Position numbers and translations under genes: made by a program
NCBI GenBank assembly: GCA_905214875.1
Contig: CAJMNR010000022.1
Span: 1-64,000, forward strand
DNA: 64,000 nucleotides
Direction: 5' to 3'
Origin: an uncultured bacterium
GTDB lineage: Bacteria > Bacillota > Clostridia > Lachnospirales > Lachnospiraceae
In this document: positions 1 to 8,985 of the stretch, one piece after another
How positions within the stretch are numbered: the first letter of the stretch is position 1
Layout of the letters: every line of letters begins with the position of its first letter
Notes under the pieces: model-generated
What the model was told of the DNA's origin: nothing
Databases searched by the model: none
Seen by the model: the letters and a program-made list of their open reading frames with translations, nothing else

Positions 1-463
1 GTTCTGAGTTAAGTCCAACTCGTTGTAAGATCTCAATGATTTTATCATGACGATCTTTTTTGCTACTAGCTAATTTATGAATATCAATCGCTTCGCCGAC
101 AATATCTTCTACTGTCATTCTAGGATCAAGACTTGCGTATGGATCCTGGAATACGATTTGCATCTTCTTACGGTATGGAAGCATGTCCACAGCGATTTTC
201 TTTTCTTTATTAAAGATTGTTTTTCCATCATAAATGATTTCACCGGAAGTTGGTTCGTAAAGTCTTAAAAGGCTTCGTCCAGTTGTAGTCTTACCACAAC
301 CAGATTCCCCAACAAGACCAAGTGTCTCACCTTTATTGATAAAGAAGGAAACGTCATCTACTGCTTTGATATATTTTTTCTTAAATCCACTGCTATTAGC
401 AGGAAAGTATTGTTTTAAATGTTTAATCTCAATTAGTTTTTCATTTTTTTCACTATTACTCAT
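1..463 (-). CDS. oppF: Oligopeptide ABC transporter ATP-binding protein OppF, partial
   Basis: This is the N-terminal ~154 residues of the second ATPase of an oligopeptide importer; the C-terminus lies beyond base 1. Reading down from ATG at 463 gives a Walker A motif GESGCGKTTTG and a Q-loop with FQDPYASLDPRMTV, both typical of the OppF/DppF family. An AAGGAGG ribosome binding site sits 6-7 bases before the ATG. The start overlaps the end of oppD by 8 bases, so translation is probably coupled. It would power peptide uptake together with OppD at the inner face of the membrane. The signature and Walker B motifs are outside the window and cannot be checked. Confidence 0.93.
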   Translation of the reverse strand, partial: MSNSEKNEKLIEIKHLKQYFPANSSGFKKKYIKAVDDVSFFINKGETLGLVGESGCGKTTTGRSLLRLYEPTSGEIIYDGKTIFNKEKKIAVDMLPYRKKMQIVFQDPYASLDPRMTVEDIVGEAIDIHKLASSKKDRHDKIIEILQRVGLNSE

Positions 464-1457
464 TGCTATTTCCTCCTTCTACCATTGCCTTCTGGTTCAT
501 CCAGCAATAAGAATAATGAGTGTCTGAAAGAGTTGTTTCAGGTGGTACCTCTTTTAAACAAACCTTCATACAAGCCTCACATCTTGGTGCAAATGCACAT
601 CCCTTTGGCGGATTTAACAAGTCAACAGGAACCCCTTCGATTGGAATAAGACGTTCATGTTTCTCAGCATCTAATCTTGGGATACTGCGAAGTAAGCCTT
701 TTGTATATTCATGTTTTGTTTCATAGAAGATTTCATCTGTTGTACCATATTCAACGATTCTACCTGCATACATAACTGCAATCTTATCACACATTCTAGC
801 AACGATACCAAGATCATGTGTAATCATGATGATACCCATGTTAAGCTTATCTTTTAATTCCATCATAAGTTCAAGGATTTGTGCTTGAATTGTAACGTCA
901 AGTGCTGTTGTAGGTTCATCTGCGATTAATAACTTAGGTTCGCATGCAAGTGCTATGGCGATCATAACACGCTGTCTCATACCACCAGATAATTCATGTG
1001 GATATTGTTTTAAACGTTTTTCAGGCTCATTGATACCAACAAGCTCAAGTAATTCTTTTGCACGAGCTTTTACTTCATCTTTTGTCTTATCCGTATGAAG
1101 CTTGATTACTTCCATAATCTGATTTCCAATTGTATAAACTGGATTTAAGCTTGTCATAGGATCCTGGAAAATGATTGAGATTTCTTTACCACGAATCTTT
1201 CTCATATCCTTTTCCGTCATATTTTCAATTTCATGACCGTTAAAGTTAAGCGTTCCACCCATTAATTTACCAGGATGAGCAGTAAGTCCCATTAAGGAGT
1301 AAGCAGTTACAGATTTACCGGAACCACTTTCACCAACGATACCTAATACTTCTCCTTCCTTAATACGGATAGATACATCGTTTAATGCCTTTACTTCACC
1401 TGCTGGTGTAAAGAAAGAAAGGCGTTCATTTTTTATATCAACTAAATATTCACTCAT
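456..1457 (-). CDS. oppD: Oligopeptide ABC transporter ATP-binding protein OppD
   Basis: ATPase subunit of 333 residues, the usual OppD/DppD length. Visible motifs are Walker A GESGSGKS, Q-loop FQDPMTSLNP, the signature LSGGMRQRV and Walker B LLIADEPTTALD followed by the H-loop THD. The C-terminal part carries the oligopeptide/dipeptide transporter extension with Cys residues (CAFAPRCEACMKVC), which in this family can bind an Fe-S cluster. It lies 17 bases downstream of oppC and overlaps oppF by 8 bases in one operon. The substrate is inferred from family membership; dipeptides or other peptides are equally possible. Confidence 0.95.
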   Translation of the reverse strand: MSEYLVDIKNERLSFFTPAGEVKALNDVSIRIKEGEVLGIVGESGSGKSVTAYSLMGLTAHPGKLMGGTLNFNGHEIENMTEKDMRKIRGKEISIIFQDPMTSLNPVYTIGNQIMEVIKLHTDKTKDEVKARAKELLELVGINEPEKRLKQYPHELSGGMRQRVMIAIALACEPKLLIADEPTTALDVTIQAQILELMMELKDKLNMGIIMITHDLGIVARMCDKIAVMYAGRIVEYGTTDEIFYETKHEYTKGLLRSIPRLDAEKHERLIPIEGVPVDLLNPPKGCAFAPRCEACMKVCLKEVPPETTLSDTHYSYCWMNQKAMVEGGNSNE

Positions 1458-1474
1458 TTTACTTACGCCCTTTC

Positions 1475-2521
1475 TTAGTTTTTCATTTTTGGATCAAAGG
1501 CATCTCTAAGGCCATCACCAAATAAGTTGAAACTTAAAATAATTAAACTGATTAAAATTGCTGGTATAAATAATAAGTATGGGTATGTATTCATACCGTT
1601 CATCGCTTCACTTGCAAGACTTCCTAAGGAAGGAAGAGGTACAGCAACACCAAGTCCTAAGAAACTTAAGAAACTTTCTGTAAAGATTGATGATGGAATC
1701 TGAAGCGTTGTTGTAACGATTAATGTACCGATACAGTTTGTTAATAAATGCTTTTTAATGATATGTCCTGTCTTTGCACCAAGTGCTCTTGCTGCTGTAA
1801 CGTATTCAGATTCTTTTAACATAAGGATCTGACTTCTTACGATACGTGCCATACCAACCCAGTATAATAAAGCAAATACTGCGAAAATACTGATTAAGTT
1901 AACACCGACCGTTTCAAGCCATCCAAACCCTGGAACTGTAGTCAGTTTTTCGAGCGGACTCTTTAATACGATTGATAACAATACGATTAATAAAATATCT
2001 GGGATGGAATAGATGATATCAACCAGTCGCATCATAAACAGATCGACCCATCCCCCCATAAATGCTGCAAAAGAACCAAATGCTGCACCGATGATTAAGA
2101 TGATAAGTGTAGCTCCAAGACCTACAATTAGGGAAATTCTACATCCCATCATGACACGGATTGCATAATCTCTACCTAACTTATCTGTTCCTAAAATATG
2201 AGGGAACACTTTTTCGCCGGCATCGATTTTTGCTTGTTCTTCTTTTGAATATTCCATAGGTGCTAAGTTGTTGGCACCTTTAATTTGTGTTTTATATGAA
2301 TATGGATAGAAGGATGGAACAACAAATGCAAAAAGCATAACCAATACAATGATTACTAAGCTTACCATTGCAACTTTGTTCTTTCTTAATCTTCTAAAAC
2401 CATCTTTCCAAAAGCCTACGCTTTCTCTCATTATTACGAGAGATTCTTTTTCTTCTTGACTCGCAGGAAGAAAATCTTCTGGTTTTAACTTACTCTGAAA
2501 ACTTAACGGATTCTGTTGCAT
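1475..2521 (-). CDS. oppC: Oligopeptide ABC transporter permease OppC
   Basis: Inner-membrane permease of 348 residues. The cytoplasmic N-terminus is followed by a first membrane helix (VAMVSLVIIVLVMLFAFV), a large external loop containing HILGTDKLGRD, and the binding-protein-dependent transport domain with the EAA loop (EYVTAARALGAKTGHIIKKH). The motif GTDKLGRD is characteristic of OppC/DppC. It is transcribed between oppB (16 bases upstream) and oppD. It would form the translocation pore with OppB. Confidence 0.95.
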   Translation of the reverse strand: MQQNPLSFQSKLKPEDFLPASQEEKESLVIMRESVGFWKDGFRRLRKNKVAMVSLVIIVLVMLFAFVVPSFYPYSYKTQIKGANNLAPMEYSKEEQAKIDAGEKVFPHILGTDKLGRDYAIRVMMGCRISLIVGLGATLIILIIGAAFGSFAAFMGGWVDLFMMRLVDIIYSIPDILLIVLLSIVLKSPLEKLTTVPGFGWLETVGVNLISIFAVFALLYWVGMARIVRSQILMLKESEYVTAARALGAKTGHIIKKHLLTNCIGTLIVTTTLQIPSSIFTESFLSFLGLGVAVPLPSLGSLASEAMNGMNTYPYLLFIPAILISLIILSFNLFGDGLRDAFDPKMKN

Positions 2522-2537
2522 AGTTCTCTTCCTTTCC

Positions 2538-3455
2538 TTAGCTTAATTTGATTCTTGGATCGACAATCTTGTAAATGATATCAACGATAACGTTCATGAT
2601 AATCAATAATGTTGCTAAGAAGATTGTTGTTCCCATAATAACAGTGTAATCACGACTTGTAATGGATCCGACAAACTCTCCACCAAGTCCAGGAATTGTG
2701 AAGATCTTTTCTACAACAAAACTACCTGTTAATGTAAATGTCATCATTGGTCCTACATATGTAACAACTGGTAAGATGGCATTACGTAATGCATGTTTGA
2801 ATAAACTAATAAAATAAGATAATCCTTTTGCTTTTGCTGTTCTCATATAATCTTGTCCTAATACATCAAGCATGGAAGATCTCATAAGACGCATAATATA
2901 TGCTGTTGGATAAAATGCCAATGACATAACTGGCATTACATAGCCTTTCCAATCAGTCAAACCATACGTTGGAAGTATCTGAAAGTTAACACCTAACCAA
3001 TACATAAGTACCGTACAAACCACGAAACTTGGTACTGCGATACCAAATGTTGCAAAGATACTAATAAAATGATCTAAAAACTTACCTCTCTTTACAGCTG
3101 CAATACATCCTAATGGTATTCCTATTAATAAAGAAACAATTACTGCGATTCCACCGATCTTTGCAGATACAGGGAATTTTGTAAAAATAATATCCGAGAC
3201 AGTTCTACCTCTTTGTTTCAAGCTATCTCCGAAATCACCATGGAGAATATCACTCATATATGTAGTGTATTGTTGGATTAAAGGTTTATCCAACCCATAT
3301 TTTTCTTCTAATGATTGTTGTGCTTGTGGTGATATTGCCTTCTCTGACATGAATGGTCCACCAGGAACTAAATTCATTAAAAAGAAGGTAATTGTTGCAA
3401 CTGCCCAGATTGTAGCAATTGCTAATAGCACTCTTTTTATAATGTACTTAAACAT
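2538..3455 (-). CDS. oppB: Oligopeptide ABC transporter permease OppB
   Basis: First gene of the opp operon, 305 residues from the ATG at 3455. That ATG has AAAGGAG about 10 bases upstream; a TTG 18 bases earlier is in frame but overlaps this ribosome site, so I reject it. The protein has an N-terminal helix, the OppB-type segment NLVPGGPF, an extracellular loop with EKYGLDKPLIQQY, and the permease domain with EAA loop DYMRTAKAKGLS. It pairs with OppC. A promoter lies about 120 bases upstream (3578-3606). No substrate-binding oppA is seen next to it. Confidence 0.95.
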   Translation of the reverse strand: MFKYIIKRVLLAIATIWAVATITFFLMNLVPGGPFMSEKAISPQAQQSLEEKYGLDKPLIQQYTTYMSDILHGDFGDSLKQRGRTVSDIIFTKFPVSAKIGGIAVIVSLLIGIPLGCIAAVKRGKFLDHFISIFATFGIAVPSFVVCTVLMYWLGVNFQILPTYGLTDWKGYVMPVMSLAFYPTAYIMRLMRSSMLDVLGQDYMRTAKAKGLSYFISLFKHALRNAILPVVTYVGPMMTFTLTGSFVVEKIFTIPGLGGEFVGSITSRDYTVIMGTTIFLATLLIIMNVIVDIIYKIVDPRIKLS

Positions 3456-3577
3456 CCTACGTACTCCTTTCAATTCTTATTCAAAAAAACTCTCTGTCCT
3501 TTTTGAATGTAATTTATTTACATTAGTAATAGAAAAGCGCTGCTAAGTAGCAACGCCATTGTCGAATTACTTTTATT

Positions 3578-3606
3578 ATTGTAATGACAATTCATTATAG
3601 TGTCAA
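3578..3606 (-). promoter_or_regulatory. Promoter of the opp operon
   Basis: On the minus strand TTGACA (3601-3606) is separated by 17 bases from TACAAT (3578-3583). This is a near-consensus sigma-A promoter pointing at oppB, leaving an untranslated leader of about 115 bases. Read directly from the sequence; the start site is not proven. Confidence 0.7.
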
Positions 3607-4048
3607 CAAACTCTCATTTACATTTTGCGACTGCATTCGTCAAAAGTCGTCACGCTTTAACTTGTTAACGTGTTAATCGCTTGATTTTCTTCCTAGTTTT
3701 GACTATTTTGTCGAACGTTGTCGAAACTTTTTTTACTTAAATTCCGCCTTTCACAAGCAAATCTATTATTATAATTAACTTTTATTTCCTATATTATATA
3801 GAAGAAACACTTTATTTTAGAAAATTTTTATATGTAATTTTTCTCTTTTTCACGCCAATATCTTTCCCATAACAATACATTTTTTTACTTTTGACAACTC
3901 TAAAATATTATAAGTTTGTCGAATTATGTAACAAGAAAAAAAGTTTTTCCAATACAAGCTCTTCTTTTTTTGGTATGAATTAGTTCTTTTCTTAATTTAT
4001 CTTAAGAATCTAGTCTAATTCACTCACTTTATTATCGTATCATTTTCG
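3607..4048. other. AT-rich intergenic DNA upstream of opp
   Basis: No convincing gene in either strand. The heptamer TGTCGAA occurs at about 3560, 3710, 3718 and 3917, all in the same orientation and around the opp promoter, so it may be a regulator site. A binding-protein gene is absent. The right part leads into the structured repeat that begins at 4049. Confidence 0.5.
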
Positions 4049-4187
4049 CTCGTTGCCCGCGCCGAACCTGGTCTTGGTAGCGACATCTTCCTTTCAGGTG
4101 AGTGCGCATCACATGTCCCGCTTTTTGGGACATTTTTAATTGTTAGGAAAGAGCTCGACAGAGAAATTTCCTAACAATTAAAAAAAT
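4049..4187 (+). repeat. Structured intergenic repeat, copy 1
   Basis: Copy of a ~130-bp family also found at 26164, 33834, 40891 (partial) and 22954 (remnant). From left to right: a core with nested arms GCGC/GCGC, ACCTG/CAGGT and GTC/GAC; a small hairpin GTCCC-loop-GGGAC at 4115-4131; and a terminal palindrome with 13-base arms AATTGTTAGGAAA / TTTCCTAACAATT. The right end runs straight into the rpmF terminator. The class of element is unknown to me; a MITE/REP-like sequence or a structured RNA are both possible. Confidence 0.85.
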
Positions 4188-4222
4188 AAACCCTGCTAGT
4201 CTAAAATAGACTAACAGGGTTT
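4188..4222 (-). terminator. Terminator of yceD-rpmF
   Basis: Hairpin with arms AACCCTG-c-TAGTCT and AGACTA-a-CAGGGTT. On the minus strand a run of T follows, and on the plus strand TTTT follows, so it may work in both directions. It follows the rpmF stop codon and directly abuts repeat copy 1. Confidence 0.85.
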
Positions 4223-4228
4223 TTAAAA

Positions 4229-4408
4229 TTATTCAGCAGAAATAATTTCTTTTTTGTTGTAAGATCCACAAGATTTACATACTCTGTGTGGCATCATTAA
4301 TTCACCGCATTTGCTGCATTTTACTAAGTTTGGAGCAGTCATTTTCCAGTTTGCTCTACGGCTATCTCTTCTAGCTTTAGAAGATTTATTCTTTGGACAG
4401 ATAGACAT
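4229..4408 (-). CDS. rpmF: 50S ribosomal protein L32
   Basis: Small zinc-ribbon protein of the large ribosomal subunit, 59 residues. It starts MSICPKNKSSKARRD and has the two zinc pairs CSKC and CKSC, so it is the Cys4 (zinc-binding) form. I choose the ATG at 4408, seven bases after AGGAGG; a GTG two codons upstream would overlap the ribosome site. The ATG is two bases after the yceD stop, the standard yceD-rpmF arrangement. Confidence 0.97.
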   Translation of the reverse strand: MSICPKNKSSKARRDSRRANWKMTAPNLVKCSKCGELMMPHRVCKSCGSYNKKEIISAE

Positions 4409-4410
4409 GG

Positions 4411-4938
4411 TCACACCTCCTTAAAATTGTTAAAGATATCGCGGATTACTGACATTCTAGGATCCAAAACAGTGTCATCACAGCCACAAGTTTCGTGATT
4501 CAAATTAGTACCACAAACCTTGCATAAGCCTTTACATTCTTCCTTACATAAAACATGTAATGGAAAATCAATGACAAGTTCGTCGTAAATCAAAAGATCT
4601 ACGTCTAGACTATATCCACTAATATAATTCGCTTCATCTAATTCTCTGATCCTGTCTTCATCAGTATCGTTGAAATCTAAATTCTTTGATACGTGAATAT
4701 CAAAAAATGTTTCCACGTCGTCAAGACATCTGTTACATGGAATATTAAGAGAAACTGTCGTTTCACCTTCCACCATAACTTTACGTTCTCCTTGATGAGT
4801 TATCGTCAAACGGACTGGGTTTTCCTCCTTAAAAGGATACGACACACCATCTAATACAAACGCTTCAAGTTCGAGTGGTGCTTCAATTTGTTCGACTTTG
4901 CCTTTTACAGACATAATCTTAGCTAAATCTATAAGCAT
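4411..4938 (-). CDS. yceD: YceD/DUF177 family protein
   Basis: A 175-residue DUF177 protein. The central CNRCLDDVETFFD and the C-terminal Cys cluster (CKEECKGLCKVCGTNLNHETCGC) are the family hallmarks, and the C-terminal part may bind zinc. Members are nearly always cotranscribed with rpmF; bacterial and plant homologues have been linked to 23S rRNA accumulation. The ATG at 4938 has GGAG six bases upstream; an in-frame TTG four codons earlier is less likely. A perfect promoter lies immediately upstream. Confidence 0.92.
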   Translation of the reverse strand: MLIDLAKIMSVKGKVEQIEAPLELEAFVLDGVSYPFKEENPVRLTITHQGERKVMVEGETTVSLNIPCNRCLDDVETFFDIHVSKNLDFNDTDEDRIRELDEANYISGYSLDVDLLIYDELVIDFPLHVLCKEECKGLCKVCGTNLNHETCGCDDTVLDPRMSVIRDIFNNFKEV

Positions 4939-4976
4939 TGTGTTCTCCAATTCTCCCTAATTTTCACACTCTTTTT

Positions 4977-5005
4977 ATTATACTTATAAGGGATAGGTTT
5001 GTCAA
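4977..5005 (-). promoter_or_regulatory. Consensus promoter of yceD-rpmF
   Basis: The minus strand shows TTGACA (5000-5005), exactly 17 bases, then TATAAT (4977-4982), a full consensus sigma-A promoter. It lets yceD-rpmF be transcribed independently of pta and ackA. Confidence 0.85.
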
Positions 5006-5039
5006 CTTATTTCGTATATAAAAACTTAAATTATAGAAT

Positions 5040-5074
5040 AATTGAAAGTCCAAACGTATGGACTTTCAATTAGA
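5040..5074 (-). terminator. Hairpin after ackA
   Basis: Arms ATTGAAAGTCC and GGACTTTCAAT around an 8-base loop, just past the ackA stop. Only a broken T-rich tract follows on the minus strand, so it may be an imperfect terminator or an mRNA 3' stabiliser. Confidence 0.6.
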
Positions 5075-5078
5075 AAAA

Positions 5079-6266
5079 TTATACTAATGCAACAGTATCG
5101 CGGCAGATTGCTAATTCTTCGTTAGTTGGAACTAAGCAAACTTTAACTTTACTATCGTCTGTAGAGATCACTCTGTTTTCTCCACGAACATCATTTTTAG
5201 CATCATCAATTTCAACACCAAGGTATCCAAGGTAAGAACAGATTTTCTTACGAGTAACTTTATCATTTTCACCAAGACCTGCTGTGAAAGCGATTGCATC
5301 AACACCGTTCATAGCTGCAACGTAAGAACCGATGTATTTTGCTACTCTGTAGTTGTAAACTTCTAATGCAGATTTTGCTAATTCGTTTCCGTTAGCAGCT
5401 GCTTCTTCAAGATCTCTGAAGTCACTTGAAAGTCCGCCGGACATACCAAATACACCAGATTCTTTGTTTAATACGTTCATCATTTCAGCTAAAGATTTAC
5501 CTTCTTTTTTAGCGATGAATTCGATGATTGCTGGATCCATATCACCACTTCTTGTACCCATGATAAGACCTTCAAGTGGAGTAAGACCCATAGAAGTATC
5601 TACGGATTCACCGTTTAATACAGCACTTACAGAAGCACCGTTACCTAAGTGGCAAACGATAACTTTAGAGTTCTTTTCATCAAGACCAGCAAGTTTGATA
5701 GTTTCTTTAGAAACGAAGCTATGGCTTGTTCCGTGGAAACCGTATCTTCTTACTTTGTATTTATCATAGTAAGCGTGTGGTAAACCATACATATAAGCTT
5801 TTTCAGGCATTGTTTGGTGGAAAGCAGTATCAAATACAGCTACCATTGGTACGTTTGGCATAAGTGCTTTACATGCGTTGATACCGATTAAGTTTGCTGG
5901 GTTGTGAAGAGGTGCAAGATCGTTACATTCTTCAATTGCTTTCATAACTTCATCGTTGATTACTACGGAATGAGTGAATTTTTCTCCACCGTGTACAACT
6001 CTGTGTCCAACAGCTCCGATTTCATCTAAAGATTTGATTACGCCATGGTTAGCGTCTGTTAAAGCTTCAAGAACCATTTTGATTGCTTCTTGGTGAGTTG
6101 GCATAGCTTCGTTAAGCTCTACTTTTTCTCCGTTTGCTTTTTGAGTTAATCTTCCATCGATTCCGATTCTTTCGCAAAGACCTACTGCTAATGCTTGCTC
6201 AGTTTCAGAATTGATTAATTGGTATTTTAATGAGGAACTACCACAGTTAATTACTAATACGTTCAT
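5079..6266 (-). CDS. ackA: Acetate kinase
   Basis: Converts acetyl phosphate and ADP to acetate and ATP in the cytoplasm. The 395-residue protein has the family length and motifs: N-terminal NCGSSSLKYQL, GHRVVHGGEKF, the phosphate loop HLGNGASVSA and the C-terminal TAGLGEN. It lies downstream of pta in the same direction and upstream of yceD-rpmF. With phosphoketolase at 50967 and Pta it completes an acetate and ATP-yielding route. Confidence 0.98.
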   Translation of the reverse strand: MNVLVINCGSSSLKYQLINSETEQALAVGLCERIGIDGRLTQKANGEKVELNEAMPTHQEAIKMVLEALTDANHGVIKSLDEIGAVGHRVVHGGEKFTHSVVINDEVMKAIEECNDLAPLHNPANLIGINACKALMPNVPMVAVFDTAFHQTMPEKAYMYGLPHAYYDKYKVRRYGFHGTSHSFVSKETIKLAGLDEKNSKVIVCHLGNGASVSAVLNGESVDTSMGLTPLEGLIMGTRSGDMDPAIIEFIAKKEGKSLAEMMNVLNKESGVFGMSGGLSSDFRDLEEAAANGNELAKSALEVYNYRVAKYIGSYVAAMNGVDAIAFTAGLGENDKVTRKKICSYLGYLGVEIDDAKNDVRGENRVISTDDSKVKVCLVPTNEELAICRDTVALV

Positions 6267-6429
6267 TCTTGTTCTCCTTTATTATATCCTTATAACATAC
6301 AAGCAGCTATAGTCTTATACAAGGCTATAGCGCTTGGGATTATCACTTTAATTATATCTGTAATTTCGGATTAATTCAACACGGAATTCCGATTGTTTAC
6401 AATTTTATACTTTTTTCTATTTTTATATC

Positions 6430-7425
6430 TTAGTTAGCGCTTGCTTGAACAGCAGTGATTGCTACTACACCTACGATATCATCTGCAGAACATCCACGAG
6501 ATAAATCGTTAACTGGTTTAGCGATACCTTGAGTTACAGGACCGTAAGCTTCTGCTTTTGCTAAACGTTGAACTAATTTGTATCCGATGTTACCAGCATC
6601 TAAGTCTGGGAATACTAATACGTTTGCTTGTCCAGCGATTTCGCTACCTGGAGCTTTAGAAGCACCAACGCTTGGTACGATAGCTGCATCTAATTGGAAT
6701 TCACCATCTAATTTAACATCTGGGTAAGTTTCTTTTGCGATTCTAGTTGCTTCAACAACTTTATCAACGTCAGCGTGTTTAGCGCTTCCTTTTGTAGAGT
6801 GAGAAAGCATAGCTACTTTAGCTTCTTCTCCTACTAATAATTCAAATGATTTTGCACTTGTACCAGCGATAACAGCTAATTCTTCGCTAGTTGGGTTTTG
6901 GCATAAACCGGAATCAGCGAATACGAACGTTCCGTTAGCACCAAATTCACAGTTAGGTACTTCCATTAAGAAGAATGCAGAAACGATTTTTGTTCCTGGT
7001 GCAGTTTTAAGAATTTGTAATGATGGACGTAAAACGTCAGCTGTTGCATGGCAAGCACCTGCTACCATACCATCAGCATCTCCTGCTTTAACCATAGTAA
7101 CACCGAAGAATAAGTAATCTTCTGTAAGAAGTTTTCTAGCTTGTTCTGGTGTCATTCCTTTTTTCTTTCTTAATTCTACAACGATATCGATGTAGCTGTC
7201 TAATTTATCATAATTTTCTGGATCAACGATTTTTGCTCCAGAAATGTCATATCCTTCAGCTAATTTATTGATTTCAGCTTCTTTACCAACAATGATAAGG
7301 TCAGCGATACCTTCTGCTAATACTTTTGAAGCTGCTTCAATTGTACGCATATCACCTGATTCTGGTAATACGATTGTTTTTTTGTTTTGTTTTGCTCTTG
7401 CTTTAATAGTGTCTATAAATCCCAC
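6430..7425 (-). CDS. pta: Phosphate acetyltransferase
   Basis: Interconverts acetyl-CoA and acetyl phosphate. The 331-residue protein is the short single-domain Pta. Family segments include MVAGACHATADVLRPSLQI, and GANGTFVFADSGLCQNPT near the active site. It starts with GTG at 7425 preceded by GAAAGGAG at eight bases. A promoter is visible at 7465-7493. It is followed by ackA after a 163-base gap. Confidence 0.97.
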   Translation of the reverse strand: MGFIDTIKARAKQNKKTIVLPESGDMRTIEAASKVLAEGIADLIIVGKEAEINKLAEGYDISGAKIVDPENYDKLDSYIDIVVELRKKKGMTPEQARKLLTEDYLFFGVTMVKAGDADGMVAGACHATADVLRPSLQILKTAPGTKIVSAFFLMEVPNCEFGANGTFVFADSGLCQNPTSEELAVIAGTSAKSFELLVGEEAKVAMLSHSTKGSAKHADVDKVVEATRIAKETYPDVKLDGEFQLDAAIVPSVGASKAPGSEIAGQANVLVFPDLDAGNIGYKLVQRLAKAEAYGPVTQGIAKPVNDLSRGCSADDIVGVVAITAVQASAN

Positions 7426-7464
7426 GATTAAGACTCCTTTCGTATATTAATTTCCATAAATGTA

Positions 7465-7493
7465 ATTATAATGCTTTTATAATTAGGAAACAA
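7465..7493 (-). promoter_or_regulatory. Promoter of pta
   Basis: Minus-strand TTGTTT (7488-7493), 17 bases, TATAAT (7465-7470), about 40 bases before the GTG start of pta. The region just upstream has ATTAGGAA and its inverse TTCCTAAT about 50 bases apart, of unknown meaning. Confidence 0.65.
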
Positions 7494-7659
7494 GGAATAA
7501 TTTGGCGTATCTGGTACTAAATTAAGTACAATATGCACAATTCCTAATTTTACCCACATTAGTCCAAACATTAGCATTTCGTTGTTTGCATTGCTACTAT
7601 CTAGGTTTAACAAATTAGATTTTGTTATACCTGTTTTTCAAAATATTATTTTTTCTTTG

Positions 7660-8985
7660 CTATTCTATCCGCAGTGCTTTTGTTGCACGCATAAAGGAGT
7701 ATCTTATACTAGGGATTCCTGTAAAGATTATTGCTTGAATCATCCCTGCCATTATTGGCATTAAGATATTTTTAAATGTCAAATGAAGTTCATAATCATC
7801 AAAGATATGAGATTGTATGTAGCCTTCAGTTGCATAAGCAATCACCACACTAACCAACACCGCAAATACAACACTGCACAAAGAAATAATTGTATTTTCA
7901 AGTAAAAATTGAAATAAAATATCAAGCCAAGAGGCGCCAAATGCTTTCTTAATCCCAATTTCTGTTGCTCGTTCTTTCATTGAAAAAAACAATATGCTCA
8001 TACAGGACACTCCAGAAATAATCAAAAGCGCTAAGGTTCCAATATTAATTCCCCGTTTCAGCGGTGCTAGCTCCTCCGTCAACTTTTGCATTTCCACTTT
8101 TTTATCAATGACATCACTAATGTTATAATCCTTTTGTACTGCTCCTACTTTTGGTTTTATCTGATTAAATAGCTTTTCTTGTTCCTCTCTCGTTTCTCCC
8201 TCCCATAAAAGACTTACATTTTTGACATCCATAGATTCCTCATTTAAATATTTATAGTAATCATAAGGACAAAACATAGATACAAATGCATATACACTTG
8301 GACTGTCGGTGCCAACATTTTTCTTTGTCTGAATTCTTTGCTTATTCGTATAATAACTATTCTTTATTACCCCAACAATCTTATATGCAACTGGCTCTGA
8401 TTCCTCTACACCCTCTGCAACAGCACCACCATTATATAAATTAAAATAGATATATTTTCCTACTGATGCATTCTGACCAAATAACAGTTGTGATGTATAT
8501 TCATCTATGACACAAACCTTTTCATTATTCTTTATTTCACTTGCAGTAAGCAATCTCCCACTAACAACTTCGGTGGATATCATGTTTTCTCCATACTCAC
8601 TCTCATATATAACTGCACTTTTTCCCATGGACGACATCCCGTAAACATTCGCCTGTACGATAAACTCCTGCTCTGTACTCGTCGTTGATTCATAAATTAC
8701 ATATGATATATTTGAAGATCTTTCAATAATGGGTCTCTTTTGATTTAAGAAAAAAAACTTATTAATTATTTTTTGATTATATTCCTGCATGCTAATATAT
8801 AAAGATTGTTCTGGCATTTCCCTGATTTCTTTACTTTTTCCGTAATAATAACTATCAAGCAAAAAATTGCCCAAAGAAAAAATAAAAATACCAACACTAA
8901 TCCCTACAAACAGTAAAATACATCTTAATTTATTACCCACTGTTAATAAGACAATCTGTTTTAAATAGATTAGAACTTTACGCAT
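7660..8985 (-). CDS. FtsX/MacB-type ABC transporter permease
   Basis: A 441-residue permease with one N-terminal membrane helix (CILLFVGISVGIFIF), an extracellular domain of about 270 residues and three C-terminal helices starting at IGTLALLIISGVSC. This is the MacB/LolC topology, and the sequence after the second helix (MKERATEIGIKKAFGAS) is the conserved FtsX-family signature. Its start overlaps the ATPase gene by 8 bases. Together with the adaptor and lipoprotein upstream it probably forms an export or envelope mechanotransmission complex. The substrate is unknown; peptide or drug export is possible. Confidence 0.85.
   Translation of the reverse strand: MRKVLIYLKQIVLLTVGNKLRCILLFVGISVGIFIFSLGNFLLDSYYYGKSKEIREMPEQSLYISMQEYNQKIINKFFFLNQKRPIIERSSNISYVIYESTTSTEQEFIVQANVYGMSSMGKSAVIYESEYGENMISTEVVSGRLLTASEIKNNEKVCVIDEYTSQLLFGQNASVGKYIYFNLYNGGAVAEGVEESEPVAYKIVGVIKNSYYTNKQRIQTKKNVGTDSPSVYAFVSMFCPYDYYKYLNEESMDVKNVSLLWEGETREEQEKLFNQIKPKVGAVQKDYNISDVIDKKVEMQKLTEELAPLKRGINIGTLALLIISGVSCMSILFFSMKERATEIGIKKAFGASWLDILFQFLLENTIISLCSVVFAVLVSVVIAYATEGYIQSHIFDDYELHLTFKNILMPIMAGMIQAIIFTGIPSIRYSFMRATKALRIE

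Noticed and set aside
4049..4187. Structured repeat as a T-box or other known riboswitch
   Set aside because: No T-box sequence or other motif that I know, and it lies downstream rather than upstream of genes.
7428..7613. Short minus-strand open frame upstream of pta
   Set aside because: It contains the pta promoter and lacks a ribosome site.
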